From Planctomycetota bacterium (lineage in GTDB: Bacteria > Planctomycetota > UBA1135): a DNA stretch of 42,642 nt. Below are positions 24,001 to 32,723 of the stretch, in pieces. Numbering within the stretch: position 1 is the first letter of the stretch; every line of letters begins with the position of its first letter. The notes under the pieces were generated by a model. That model was given only the letters and a program-made list of their open reading frames with translations, searched no databases and was not told where the DNA came from. The stretch is from assembly GCA_024275135.1 (NCBI GenBank), contig JAJRZS010000031.1, forward strand, positions 1-42,642, written 5' to 3'. A program made the translations under genes and the position numbers.

Positions 24001-25163
24001 GCTTGCTCTCCTGCAGCTTTGCTGCGGCGTTGATTCTGGCGGCGAATGAAATTCAACAAAGTGCGGCCAAAGGCCAGAACCAAGCCGAAGGTAATCACCC
24101 ACAGGCTGTATTCCGGCCATTTGTCCGAGGGGTTGCGGACCACAGAAAAGACGGAAAAGAAAGGGCCCTGGTAGCCTGGAGTGGAAGGGCCGTAACTGGC
24201 TTGAAACAACACCAACCCACCTTCCCGCAAGGGCTCATTCATTTGGATGAGGATGGGCTTTTCATCGCTGCCATGAATGCGGGTGACTTGGCTCTTGTAA
24301 GCCTTGGCCATCATCGTGCCCGGGTGGTCGTCCTTGGTGAACTTGTCAAGGCGGATGGTGTAGGGCATTGGGTAAGCGGTGTGGGCAAGCTCTATGGCGA
24401 AGCGGTGTCCATCAACCTCTACCGCCCATGGAGCTTGTTGCCGTGCCCACAGTAAGGCCTTTTGCACATGCCCATTTGCATCAATGACCTCGGCATGCAA
24501 GCCCGCAACATTCATTTCATTTTCTTTCTCGGGCGGCAATTTGAGGAATCCATAGCCATCAATGACTTCGCCCTCAGCCTGCCAATTGGGGCCTTTGGGT
24601 AAAGCTTTGCAATTGACTAGGAAATCCGACAACACCAAAGTGAAGGGCAAATCTTTGGCATGGAAACTACGCTTTTTGCCATGAGCCAAATCGGACAAAA
24701 GCTCATCCGGAATAATCCATTGTGGCACTTGCGAAGCTTGACTGATTTCCCAGATGGAAACTTCATACAAGTGGTAGCTGATGAATTGGTCTGATTGCTG
24801 GCCTTCATATAAGGTGAGGTGGCCTTCTTCGGAGTTGACGAATTTAACCAAGCCGCTGATGAGCATGAAAATGATACCCAAGTGAATAATCAACACTCCC
24901 GCATTGCGTTTGCGCCATTGAATGCGCATGAGGCCACCCACAATCAAATTGATGGTTAGCAAGCTCATCACCAAAATTCCGCCAGGGAAAAAAGGCAGGC
25001 CACTGTCGGTATGCAAGAACCACGAGTTGAAAAAGCGTTGCTTGGCGGCGTAAAGCCCGTGGTCGACTTGGTACAAAGTGCCGAACAAGGTGAGGGCAAA
25101 CAAGCACAACAGCAACACGCAGGCCAGACCATAACTGGCAAACAGGCGGTAGAGTTTTTGCAT
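23997..25163 (-). CDS. resB: ResB/Ccs1-like cytochrome c biogenesis protein
   Basis: 388 residues from ATG 25163, which overlaps the preceding stop (ATGA); a GTG one codon upstream is possible. The N-terminus is typical (LYRLFASYGLACVLLLCLFALTLFGTLYQ). Further helices are PGGILVMSLLTINLIVGGLM and AGVLIIHLGIIFMLISGLVKF, then a periplasmic domain, the ResB motif GGLVLFQASYGP near residue 325, and a last helix (YSLWVITFGLVLAFGRTLLNFI). It is the partner of CcsA in System II, holding apocytochrome and heme at the outer face of the inner membrane. Both gene ends overlap neighbours by a few bases, giving coupled translation with ccsA. Confidence 0.88.
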   Translation of the reverse strand: MQKLYRLFASYGLACVLLLCLFALTLFGTLYQVDHGLYAAKQRFFNSWFLHTDSGLPFFPGGILVMSLLTINLIVGGLMRIQWRKRNAGVLIIHLGIIFMLISGLVKFVNSEEGHLTLYEGQQSDQFISYHLYEVSIWEISQASQVPQWIIPDELLSDLAHGKKRSFHAKDLPFTLVLSDFLVNCKALPKGPNWQAEGEVIDGYGFLKLPPEKENEMNVAGLHAEVIDANGHVQKALLWARQQAPWAVEVDGHRFAIELAHTAYPMPYTIRLDKFTKDDHPGTMMAKAYKSQVTRIHGSDEKPILIQMNEPLREGGLVLFQASYGPSTPGYQGPFFSVFSVVRNPSDKWPEYSLWVITFGLVLAFGRTLLNFIRRQNQRRSKAAGEQA

Positions 25164-26362
25164 CACTGAACCTCCTCAAGGGAAGCGAGGAAGGAAATGA
25201 AGGCCGTTCGTTGGCTGGCAACTTCCTTATCTGGCCCTACCATTTTTAGGAATAGGGCGTGGTCGCCGAGTTCTAAAGCGACACCAAGAAGGGCCATGTC
25301 CATGCTTGGGGTTCCTCCCATGCCGACATAGTCGCCTTCGGCCAACAGTAGGGGAGCCTGTTTGTGAAGCATCGGCACGCGCGGCAAAGCGGCAATTTCT
25401 TCTTCGCTCAACGGCTCCAACCCCATTTGCGCCTGCCAGCGATTGAGGTTGGCTGCGGTGCCACCGCCATCCCCGCTTAGCACGACCAGGTAGCACTCAG
25501 TTTCCTTGCCGACTCGGAAGTTTAGGGTACGCATAGTTTTGGGGCCGGCGTCTGTCCAGCCTGCGGGCAACTGAAAGCGATAGCCATTTTGTGTGATCTT
25601 CTCCGCGCCTGCTCCATCCATTGCCGGGGCAGATTCTTCACCGTTGTCGGGGGCAGCTTGTGCTTGGTGTTGGTGTTCCCCATGCTGCCCGAATTGGAGG
25701 GAGTCGAGGAAGTCGAGGAAGGCATCATGCTCTTGCTCCAGAATCTCAACCGGTGCAGTCATCTTGACGAAAAGGGTGGCTTGTGGGGTCGATGCAACTG
25801 CTCCCAACAAACCCCACCCCGATTGGGCGCTGCCATCCATACCGGCAAAGCTTCCGCGCAATTCAATTAAAGTTGCCTCGCCACCGAACAGGTTGACCTT
25901 GGGTAAGGCCGCCAGCTCCTCTTCCGTAGCGGGCTCGAGGCCCATTTGCTTACGCCAACGATTGAGGTTGGCAGCGAGTCCGCCACCATCCCCGCCCAAC
26001 ACCGAGACATAACAAGAAGCATCGGCATTGCCAGCAGGTTGTAGGTTGAGAAGGCGCATGGAGGTGGGGGCTAACTCCTTCCACCCCTTTGGCAATTCGA
26101 AATGCAGACTGTCATCCACCGCTGTCGATTCCATTTGCTGGCGCGGAGCTCCCATGGGGCTTTGGCCAAAGCGCTCGGCAGTGCTCATGCCGACCCGAGC
26201 ATTGCGCGGAATGTTGCTGGAAATCCGGCGCTGGGTAATCTCTACATCTCTGCCCGGATGACCACAGCCAGCGCATACGAGGAGGGAAAGCAGGGCGAGG
26301 ACGGCCGGAGAAATCCCCGATCCAACACTTGCTGAGGTAAATTTGGTGCGGAAGGCTCGCAT
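25163..26362 (-). CDS. Lipoprotein with two tandem copies of an about 140-residue domain
   Basis: 399 residues from ATG 26362 (MRAFRTKF), the start nearest the lipoprotein signal (ALLSLLVCAGCG); a longer frame opens at 26422. Two copies of one domain are clear: about 85-225 (FELPKGWKELAP, then YVSVLGGDGGGLAANLNRW, then QMGLEP) and about 260-399 (FQLPAGWTDAGP, then YLVVLSGDGGGTAANLNRW, then QMGLEP). The linker is rich in H, Q and E. The domain is known from planctomycete-like genomes beside ResB/CcsA, but its function is unknown. Overlap with resB by the ATGA motif implies a link to cytochrome maturation. Confidence 0.65.
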   Translation of the reverse strand: MRAFRTKFTSASVGSGISPAVLALLSLLVCAGCGHPGRDVEITQRRISSNIPRNARVGMSTAERFGQSPMGAPRQQMESTAVDDSLHFELPKGWKELAPTSMRLLNLQPAGNADASCYVSVLGGDGGGLAANLNRWRKQMGLEPATEEELAALPKVNLFGGEATLIELRGSFAGMDGSAQSGWGLLGAVASTPQATLFVKMTAPVEILEQEHDAFLDFLDSLQFGQHGEHQHQAQAAPDNGEESAPAMDGAGAEKITQNGYRFQLPAGWTDAGPKTMRTLNFRVGKETECYLVVLSGDGGGTAANLNRWQAQMGLEPLSEEEIAALPRVPMLHKQAPLLLAEGDYVGMGGTPSMDMALLGVALELGDHALFLKMVGPDKEVASQRTAFISFLASLEEVQ

Positions 26363-26449
26363 GGCTCGGTTATTTAAGACCCAAAGGTCTGCTATTCTAG
26401 CGTCTCCCGACCCAAAAAACATGAATCGGAGGATTTTTTCTGCCCCAAC

Positions 26450-27718
26450 CTAGGTTCCGCCTGCGCGGCTCTTGGTTCCCAGTGGAGGGTGGGTGGCTTT
26501 GCCGTCGTCGAAATGGAATTCGTCGTGGAGGATGGGGGTGGCGATGCGCACCATCCAGGTGTAGATTAAGGCGCCCAAAGCCAGGATGCCGAGGGAAACC
26601 CGAATCTCATTCCAAGAAGGTACGTATTCGTAGATTTCCCCCAAGGTATCGGGAGTCATACCCGGGATGACCATGCCCATGCTTTTTTCAAGGTACACTC
26701 CAAAAAAGACCAGAGTGCAACCGAGATTCAGCCACAGCAGGTTTTCGCGGCGCTTACGGCTGAGGAAAATGAGGAAGGCGATCACAGAGCATGAGACTGC
26801 GGACCACATCCAGGGCACGATGGCATCGTGGTCGCCGACGCCATTAAACATGTAGCGCATATGCACCAAATGCCCGGTGTCACTGTAATAATCCTTGAAC
26901 ACCTCGGCACAGAGCAAGAACAGATTAAAACCCATGAAGTAGGTCATGAGTTCGGCGATTTTCCAAATGGCCTCGCGGCGGATGTGGAAGGTAGTGAAAC
27001 GCTGCATCAGTTGCATGATGACCAGCATCAAAGCTGGACCTGAGCAGAACGCAGAAACAATGAAGCGAGGGGCCAAAATGGCGGAGTTCCAGAAGGGGCG
27101 AGCAACCAAACCGCTGTAGAGAAAGGCGGTGACGGTATGGATGGCAATGGCGGCCGGAATTGAAATCCACACCAAGGTCATGTAGATTTTTTGATTGGGG
27201 TGGTGACGGCGAAAGAGGTTGAACAGCAGATAAGTAACAATGACAAAGTTGAGTAGTAGATAACTATTCAAGGCGATAACGTCCCAACCAAGGAGAGAGG
27301 AAGGCACATTCAAGATGCCGGGACCAGGGATGAGGTGCCAGAAACGCTCCGGATGGCCGATGTCGACCACCACGAATAAGGCGCAACAAGTAATGGCGGT
27401 GACTGCCATCATTTCGCCATAGACGACGATCTCCTTAATCGGTTTCCAGCCGTAAATGTAGGCGGGAACGACCAGGGTGACGGCGGCGGCGGCGACCCCC
27501 ACCAGGAAGGTGAAGTTGCCGATGTAAAAACCCCAAGAGACCTGATCACGCATGCTGGTGGTAATCAGACCTTCCTGCAATTGATGCGCGTAGGAAACCC
27601 CACCCATGCCAACCAAAGCAAGGAGGAGGAGGGTCCAGCACCAGTACAGAATTCCTCCATGGAGGATGATGCGGATGCTGCCGTGAATCCAGTGACCAAA
27701 GAGGCGGACGGTCTGCAT
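26450..27718 (-). CDS. NrfD/DsrP-family quinone-interacting membrane subunit
   Basis: 422 residues with about ten membrane helices. The family signature is visible at the start of the core (SWGFYIGNFTFLVGVAAAAV) and in GEMMAVTAITCCALFVVVDIGHPERFWHL, where conserved Glu, Asp and His lie near the quinone site. Members pass electrons between the membrane quinone pool and a periplasmic ferredoxin partner (DsrP, ActC/ActF, QrcD, NrfD). The four-cluster ferredoxin gene ends 14 bp upstream, and cytochromes lie further upstream, matching a quinol:cytochrome-type module. The gap of 87 bp to the next gene contains a TAGAAT that may be an internal promoter. The direction of electron flow cannot be read from the sequence. 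Confidence 0.88.
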   Translation of the reverse strand: MQTVRLFGHWIHGSIRIILHGGILYWCWTLLLLALVGMGGVSYAHQLQEGLITTSMRDQVSWGFYIGNFTFLVGVAAAAVTLVVPAYIYGWKPIKEIVVYGEMMAVTAITCCALFVVVDIGHPERFWHLIPGPGILNVPSSLLGWDVIALNSYLLLNFVIVTYLLFNLFRRHHPNQKIYMTLVWISIPAAIAIHTVTAFLYSGLVARPFWNSAILAPRFIVSAFCSGPALMLVIMQLMQRFTTFHIRREAIWKIAELMTYFMGFNLFLLCAEVFKDYYSDTGHLVHMRYMFNGVGDHDAIVPWMWSAVSCSVIAFLIFLSRKRRENLLWLNLGCTLVFFGVYLEKSMGMVIPGMTPDTLGEIYEYVPSWNEIRVSLGILALGALIYTWMVRIATPILHDEFHFDDGKATHPPLGTKSRAGGT

Positions 27719-27732
27719 GGGTGGCTCCTTGC

Positions 27733-28617
27733 TTAGCCGTAGTAGTAGTAAAAGCGGGGTTTGGTGTTGAGCTCAGACTTCAGCACAAACACTTTTTTGT
27801 TTTCCAGGATGTAGCGCAACTCTCCATTCGGGTCGAGGAGGTTGCCAAAGGTTCGGGCCCCTACCGGGCATGCTTCCATGCAGGCTGGGTACTGTCCTTC
27901 GCGCACACGGTGAATGCAGAAGGTGCATTTTTCGACCACACCTTTGGGGCGCGGGCGGTTGCCGAGATAATGCTGATTGGGGTTTTGCGCTTCGGCTGGT
28001 AGCTTCGGTTCCGCCCAGTTGAAGTGACGTGCACCATAGGGGCAGGCAGCAACGCAACAACGGCAGCCAATGCACCAGTCGTAATCAACCACCACGATGC
28101 CATCCTCTTCTTCCCAGGTGGCGCCCACTGGGCAGCTCTTCACGCATGGGGCATTGCGGCAATGTTGACAAGCTACGGGTAGATAAAAATGCCCGGGTTC
28201 AGGAACTTCTTCAGCTTCATAGTAGGGATCGGATTCCTCGAAGTTGATGCCCAGTTTTTGTTCCATCTCAAGGACGCGAATCCAGTGAATTTCTGGATCA
28301 TGACCTTGGTTGTTTTCATCGAAGCAAGCGTATTCACAACGACGGCAGCCGACGCAACGCGAAACATCAAGGGCATAACCGTACTCGACCCCAGGCAAGG
28401 GGCCTTTGGTGGAAATGGTGGTTTGCTTGCCGTATTTGGCTGTTTGCCGTGCTTCTAAATCAGCGATGATGTCTTTGAGCTCGTCCGGCTCTAGCTCGCG
28501 AAACCGCTTGCGGAAAAAATCCGTATGGGTGATGTCGGAGCATCCTCCGACAGCTGCGGCCGCAGCGCATCCTGCAACGGTGCAAAGGAATTCTCGGCGA
28601 GAAACTTCAGGACTCAT
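27733..28617 (-). CDS. Tat-exported ferredoxin subunit with four 4Fe-4S clusters (NrfC/DsrO type)
   Basis: 294 residues from ATG 28617, selected because it gives a Tat signal (MSPEVSRREFLCTVAGCAAA) and overlaps the preceding stop (ATGA). Four Cys clusters are recognisable: CVGCRRCEYAC, CQHCRNAPCVKSC, CIGCRCCVAAC and CTFCIHRV with CMEAC. The gene directly precedes the NrfD-type gene, the usual pair in quinone-linked electron transfer complexes. It would carry electrons in the periplasm between the NrfD membrane subunit and the tetraheme cytochromes encoded just upstream. Confidence 0.92.
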   Translation of the reverse strand: MSPEVSRREFLCTVAGCAAAAAVGGCSDITHTDFFRKRFRELEPDELKDIIADLEARQTAKYGKQTTISTKGPLPGVEYGYALDVSRCVGCRRCEYACFDENNQGHDPEIHWIRVLEMEQKLGINFEESDPYYEAEEVPEPGHFYLPVACQHCRNAPCVKSCPVGATWEEEDGIVVVDYDWCIGCRCCVAACPYGARHFNWAEPKLPAEAQNPNQHYLGNRPRPKGVVEKCTFCIHRVREGQYPACMEACPVGARTFGNLLDPNGELRYILENKKVFVLKSELNTKPRFYYYYG

Positions 28618-29189
28618 CGCGTCACCTCCGGGCGCTTGGGCGCTGGTTTGGGTTGGATGGGTTTGAATTGGGGGGCATGGGCGCGGTGACAGTTTGCACA
28701 AACCCACACTTCCTTGCCCTGGCCCTGTTGCCAGTGGCCTGTGCGTTTGCCGTGTGCGCCGCCCAGCCAATCCCGATATTTTTCTCCATGGCATTGACCG
28801 CAAAGAAGAGGCGCTTCTTCAAATGGAATGGTGCGGCCCGAAGCCAGGTGCAACATGTCCCGATCCTCGGCATCGTGGCAATCCAAACACCACAAGCGGC
28901 CAGCACCATGCCGAAGAGGGTCCAGGGTGTCGTGAGGGTCTTCTAGCTCACGATGTGTTGGATCCACTTCCATAAAATCGGGATCGTGGCATTCGCTACA
29001 AGGGAAGATGTCTTCGCCTTCAAAAGGCGGGGCTTGGCGTAGCACCGCATTGGCGCTCATTTCCGGGTAGGAGGTGGGATGCCGCTCCGGGAACGCGGAG
29101 CCAAAGTAAGACTTCGACTCGACATGCTCCCGACAGGCGAGGGGGAGTGCGCACAAGGCGGCAAGGAGCAAGGTTCGGAGCGGCTTCAT
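28614..29189 (-). CDS. Tetraheme cytochrome c lipoprotein
   Basis: 191 residues. The lipoprotein signal ends in LCALPLAC (Cys19). Four heme motifs are present: CSECH, CLDCH, CGQCH and CANCH, with additional His such as HRAH. It overlaps the ferredoxin gene by 4 bp, so it is probably the cytochrome subunit of the same complex, similar in position to NrfB or to the cytochromes of Hmc/Qrc-type complexes. It would be anchored to a membrane and face the periplasm. The C-terminus is Pro/Lys-rich. Confidence 0.87.
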   Translation of the reverse strand: MKPLRTLLLAALCALPLACREHVESKSYFGSAFPERHPTSYPEMSANAVLRQAPPFEGEDIFPCSECHDPDFMEVDPTHRELEDPHDTLDPLRHGAGRLWCLDCHDAEDRDMLHLASGRTIPFEEAPLLCGQCHGEKYRDWLGGAHGKRTGHWQQGQGKEVWVCANCHRAHAPQFKPIQPKPAPKRPEVTR

Positions 29190-29219
29190 GGTGGATTCCC
29201 GCTGGTTTGAGGAAGGGAA

Positions 29220-29936
29220 TTATTCGGAGGATTGAGCGTCGTCGTCTTTTTTCGGTGGATGCACCCGTGGTTCTTTGCGCAGGGGATGCAAGTGGCGAAT
29301 CTTTTCCAACCGCTCGCCGAAATCGAACTCCTTATAAGAAGGAGATTCCTCGTTGTGACAGTTGCGACACAATCCCTCATCAGGCAAAACGATTTCACCC
29401 TCGGGGATTTGAATCAACTCTTTGTCGCCTTTGATGCCCTCTTTTGCTGCCTTTAGGCGAGCTTTGACATGCAAGCTTCCGGGGCCGTGGCAGCTTTCGC
29501 ACTGCACACCTTTGTCCATTTTGAATCGCTTATGCCGACGCTCGGCTGGCTCGGTATAGGCGGTGATGTGGCACTTCAAGCAAGCATCGGCTTCCCAAGG
29601 CTTGTCGATGCCATTTTCTTTGCCCAGGCGAATGGCATCCTCACTTTTCAAATTCTCCAGGGCAGAATAGTGCTTCATCTTGGTCCATTTGTCGTAGACC
29701 TTGCCCATGCTGTCTTTGTTGTGGCAAGATTTGCATTTGGAAGCCCCAACGTAAATGGCTTTCGAAGCGGCGATGGCCTTGAGCGCCTTGGAATCTTCGG
29801 GGCGCATAATCTCGGATTTGGCAGTATTCGCGTCGGCGGGTTCTTGCCGCGGAAGGATCGCTGCGGAGAGGCTCAAGAAAGCAGCGGTGCTGAGAGCGAG
29901 GCCGCCGAGAAAGAGGCTAGAGCGGGTTTTTTTCAT
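29220..29936 (-). CDS. Tetraheme cytochrome of the c554 type
   Basis: 238 residues. Signal peptide or anchor at about 1-28 (LFLGGLALSTAAFLSLSAA). It has four CxxCH motifs: CKSCH, CLKCH, CESCH (within CESCHGPGSLH) and CRNCH. The layout YVGASKCKSCHNKDSMGKVYDKW followed by WTKMKHYSAL fits the cytochrome c554 family of tetraheme carriers found in ammonia oxidisers and many multiheme clusters. The C-terminal 35 residues are highly charged. It is the first gene of the minus-strand operon leading to ccsA and probably delivers or accepts electrons for the NrfD/ferredoxin complex. A sigma-70-like promoter is proposed at 29969-29997. Confidence 0.85.
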   Translation of the reverse strand: MKKTRSSLFLGGLALSTAAFLSLSAAILPRQEPADANTAKSEIMRPEDSKALKAIAASKAIYVGASKCKSCHNKDSMGKVYDKWTKMKHYSALENLKSEDAIRLGKENGIDKPWEADACLKCHITAYTEPAERRHKRFKMDKGVQCESCHGPGSLHVKARLKAAKEGIKGDKELIQIPEGEIVLPDEGLCRNCHNEESPSYKEFDFGERLEKIRHLHPLRKEPRVHPPKKDDDAQSSE

Positions 29937-29968
29937 GATCGGATCCTAACAGAGTCGAGTTTCCGTAA

Positions 29969-29997
29969 ATCAGACCTTGATATCTTAAATGAGCCAA
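29969..29997 (-). promoter_or_regulatory. Candidate sigma-70 promoter for the NrfD/cytochrome/ccsA operon
   Basis: Minus strand: TTGGCT (29997-29992), 17-bp spacer, TCTGAT (29974-29969), each matching four of six consensus bases. It lies about 33 bp before ATG 29936. No -24/-12 sequence was seen here, so this operon may be under different control from the one at 10.2 kb. Confidence 0.35.
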
Positions 29998-30137
29998 GGG
30001 GCGTTATGTCACCAAAAAAACGAAAAAAACTTAGAAAGAGGGAAACTTGTTGCCCCAATAGGTCAAAATCAAGTTATTTCAGGGCCAGGAGGGCTTTTTC
30101 CTCCCCATCCTCCAAATCCCCTGGGCTACAAAAAAAT

Positions 30138-30169
30138 AAAGCCGGTCGCGCATGGGCGAAACCGGCTTT
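30138..30169 (-). terminator. Terminator downstream of tRNA-Pro
   Basis: AAAGCCGGT (30138-30146) pairs with ACCGGCTTT (30161-30169). In the minus direction the stem is followed by TTTATTTTTT, so it ends the tRNA-Pro transcript. Confidence 0.8.
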
Positions 30170-30175
30170 TTGGAT

Positions 30176-30252
<77 letters not shown>

Positions 30253-30272
30253 GTTTGAGCCGCGCATATTAC

Positions 30273-30278
30273 TAGAAT
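30273..30278 (+). promoter_or_regulatory. -10 element for a possible leaderless elbB transcript
   Basis: TAGAAT ends 6 bp before ATG 30285, so initiation is expected at the start codon. The sequence between is CTAGGT, with no good Shine-Dalgarno. Confidence 0.4.
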
Positions 30279-30284
30279 CTAGGT

Positions 30285-30959
30285 ATGAAGAAACCCCAAG
30301 TCGGCGTAGTCCTTTGTGGATCCGGCCGTTTTGACGGCTCCGAGGTCCATGAATCCGTGCTCACCTTGCTCCATTTATCGCGTTCCGGGGCCGAAATCCG
30401 CTGTTTTGCCCCCGATGCACCCCAATGGGCAGTTTGTGAGCATTTTTCCGGAAATCCAGTGGCTGGAGAGACTCGCAACATGCTGATGGAGGCTTCGCGC
30501 ATCGCGCGCGGTGAAATCCAACCACTCCATGAGGCAGACCCAAGCCAGTTAGATGCTTTGATTCTTCCCGGCGGCAATGGTGCAGCGGCCAATCTCTGCA
30601 GCTTTGCCACCGAGGGAGCCAGCGGCCAGGTGCGGGAGGAATTGCGGACCTTGCTTGCGGCCATGTTGGAGCAGAAAAAGCCCATTGGCGCCATTTGCAT
30701 TGCTCCAGCCATCGTCGCCATGGCCTTGCCCCAGCAACAGCTGACCATGACCTTGGGAGAAGCGGATTGCGAGGCTGCAGAAGATGCCGCTAAGACGGGA
30801 AACACTTTTGTCGCCTGCCCGGTGGAAGACATTGTGGTCGATGAGGTTCATCATGTGGTGACCACACCGGCCTACATGCTCGGTCCGGACATCGCTGCTG
30901 TGGACCAAGGAATCGGGAGCTTGGTGGAGAAGGTTCTCGCTTGGTGCGCGCCGCGTTAA
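30285..30959 (+). CDS. elbB: ElbB-type DJ-1/PfpI family glyoxalase-like protein
   Basis: 224 residues, the typical length. It opens with [18 protein letters not shown], a family hallmark. The central region has [17 protein letters not shown] and the nucleophile elbow [13 protein letters not shown] containing the conserved Cys of the DJ-1 fold. It ends with [20 protein letters not shown], also characteristic. E. coli ElbB has weak glyoxalase activity and was linked to isoprenoid metabolism; the true role is uncertain. The gene follows tRNA-Pro divergently and may be transcribed without a leader. The enzyme I-like gene starts 15 bp downstream and could be cotranscribed. Confidence 0.88.
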   Translation: MKKPQVGVVLCGSGRFDGSEVHESVLTLLHLSRSGAEIRCFAPDAPQWAVCEHFSGNPVAGETRNMLMEASRIARGEIQPLHEADPSQLDALILPGGNGAAANLCSFATEGASGQVREELRTLLAAMLEQKKPIGAICIAPAIVAMALPQQQLTMTLGEADCEAAEDAAKTGNTFVACPVEDIVVDEVHHVVTTPAYMLGPDIAAVDQGIGSLVEKVLAWCAPR

Positions 30960-30974
30960 TCTGAGGGGGAAGCC

Positions 30975-32723
30975 ATGGCGTCCCCCGTTCCCATCCAACA
31001 AACCAATTCCATCACTCTTGCCGGCCAGAGCGTCAGCCCTGGGGTGGCTTATGGGCGGGTGTTTCTCAGCATGGAAGGCTTGGAGGCCATTGGCACTCGG
31101 CGCTTGGAAGACCACGAGGTGGAGGCCGAGTTGGCGCGGGTGGATTCGGTGGCCCGCGCGGCGCGGGTTTCTTTGGTGCACCAGCGAGATCAATTGGGGG
31201 AGCATTTCACTCCCGATCAGCGGCGCATCTTTGATACCCACCTCACCATGTTGGAAGACCCAACCATCGAGGCCGATTTACGCAGCCGCATTGTTGACGA
31301 TCGCCTCAGCTTCGAAAGTGCGCTCAAGGATATGTTAGAGGTGTATGAGCGTTTGTTCGAGGTAGTGGAGTCGGCCAACTTGCGCAACAAACTTTCCGAC
31401 ATGCGCGATATTGCTTTGCGACTGTTGCGTTTTTCCCGACCACCGAGCGAGCGCGTGCGCGACCAAGATCGAAAAGGCGGCATTTTGGTGGTGCGTGAAT
31501 TGTCGTTGAGCGATTTAACCGAGGCTTTGGATAACGGCATTACCGGCCTGATTGCTGAACAAGGCAGCTTGTCGAGTCATGGTGCCATCCTTACCCGCGC
31601 TGCCGGGATTCCGGCGGTTATCGGGGTGGGCGAAATTGAAGGGCGCTTGCGCAGCGGTGTTCATGTTTTGGTGGATGGCGATAACGGATTGGTTCTCGTG
31701 GAGCCTGAGCCAGAAACGGTACAAGTGGCGCAGGGGCGCGCTCCCGAAGGCGGATTTGAAACTTTGGGGCCTGCGGCTTTGGCCGACGGCACCAGCATTC
31801 AGTTGGAGGCTGCAGTTGCGGCCCCGAGCGAAGCCAAACAAGTACGCAGCTTGGGCATTCGCACCATTGGTATGTACCGCACCGAGTTGCCGGTTATGCA
31901 GCGCCAAGGACGCCCCCGTGAAGATTCGCTGAGCGTGCTCTATGGTCAAGTGGTGCATGCGGTGGAAGAAGTTTGCTACCGTCTGCCTGACCTCACTTCG
32001 GCTTCTGAAATCAGCAACCTTTATCCTCTTGCCGAACCCAACCCCCTATGTGGCGTACGGGGGGTGCGTTTGCTTCTTAAGTGCCCAGATTTGTTGAGCC
32101 TACAACTTCGGGCTTTGCTGCGGGCAACCGCAGGCAAAGTGGTGAAGGTGGCCGTACCCTTTGTCATCGATGCCGAAGAAATGCGCGCAGTTCGTCTGGC
32201 TGCTGATAACGCACGCGAAGAATTGCGATTGGAAGGGGTAGAAGTTTCCCACCCAGTGGAATTGGGGGTGGTTTTTGAAACCCCAGCGTCCACTTTGCTT
32301 GGCCGCGAACTGCTGCAAGTCGCCGACTTCGCCCTTATTGGCCTAGATACTTTGGCCGAGAGTTTATTGATGGCCGATCGTCGCAGCCATGAAGAGCAAG
32401 TTTTGCGTGGATTGCAGTCGCCGCATCCGGTGGTGTTGCGTGCCGTGCGCAAACTCGTGTCTTTGGCCGAAGGCCTAGGCAAAGACATCGGCGTTTATGG
32501 GGAGAGTTTGGTGCAACCAGGTTTTGCCCAATTGCTCATCGGCGTTGGCGTGCGTCGCTTTGCTGTGCGCCCGGCGATTTTGCGCCAATCTCATGAGATG
32601 CTTGCCGCTATGGATTCGGATTTATGTGAACGGGTGGCGGAACAGGCTTGTCGCACCAGCACCGCGTCCGACTTGGAGGCGATTTTGCCGCAAAGTTGGG
32701 TGGAGCCGCTGCCCCAGGATTAA
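30975..32723 (+). CDS. PTS enzyme I-like protein with degenerate PEP site
   Basis: 582 residues, close to the usual EI length. The N-terminal part has the HPr-binding helices and the swivelling His domain with AEQGSLSSHGAILTRAAGIPAVIG, keeping the phosphoacceptor His (202). The C-terminal barrel keeps IGMYRTELPVM, EPNPLCGVRGVRL and DAEEMRAVRLA. It departs from EI at key places: the GTNDL loop reads GLDTL, the GxCGE catalytic Cys motif reads GVYGESLVQ with Tyr for Cys, and the GGDK metal/PEP region is not recognisable. It may have lost PEP autophosphorylation or use another donor. No HPr or EII genes are visible nearby. GAGGGGG precedes ATG 30975. The stop overlaps thrB by 4 bp in convergent orientation. 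Confidence 0.8.
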   Translation: MASPVPIQQTNSITLAGQSVSPGVAYGRVFLSMEGLEAIGTRRLEDHEVEAELARVDSVARAARVSLVHQRDQLGEHFTPDQRRIFDTHLTMLEDPTIEADLRSRIVDDRLSFESALKDMLEVYERLFEVVESANLRNKLSDMRDIALRLLRFSRPPSERVRDQDRKGGILVVRELSLSDLTEALDNGITGLIAEQGSLSSHGAILTRAAGIPAVIGVGEIEGRLRSGVHVLVDGDNGLVLVEPEPETVQVAQGRAPEGGFETLGPAALADGTSIQLEAAVAAPSEAKQVRSLGIRTIGMYRTELPVMQRQGRPREDSLSVLYGQVVHAVEEVCYRLPDLTSASEISNLYPLAEPNPLCGVRGVRLLLKCPDLLSLQLRALLRATAGKVVKVAVPFVIDAEEMRAVRLAADNAREELRLEGVEVSHPVELGVVFETPASTLLGRELLQVADFALIGLDTLAESLLMADRRSHEEQVLRGLQSPHPVVLRAVRKLVSLAEGLGKDIGVYGESLVQPGFAQLLIGVGVRRFAVRPAILRQSHEMLAAMDSDLCERVAEQACRTSTASDLEAILPQSWVEPLPQD

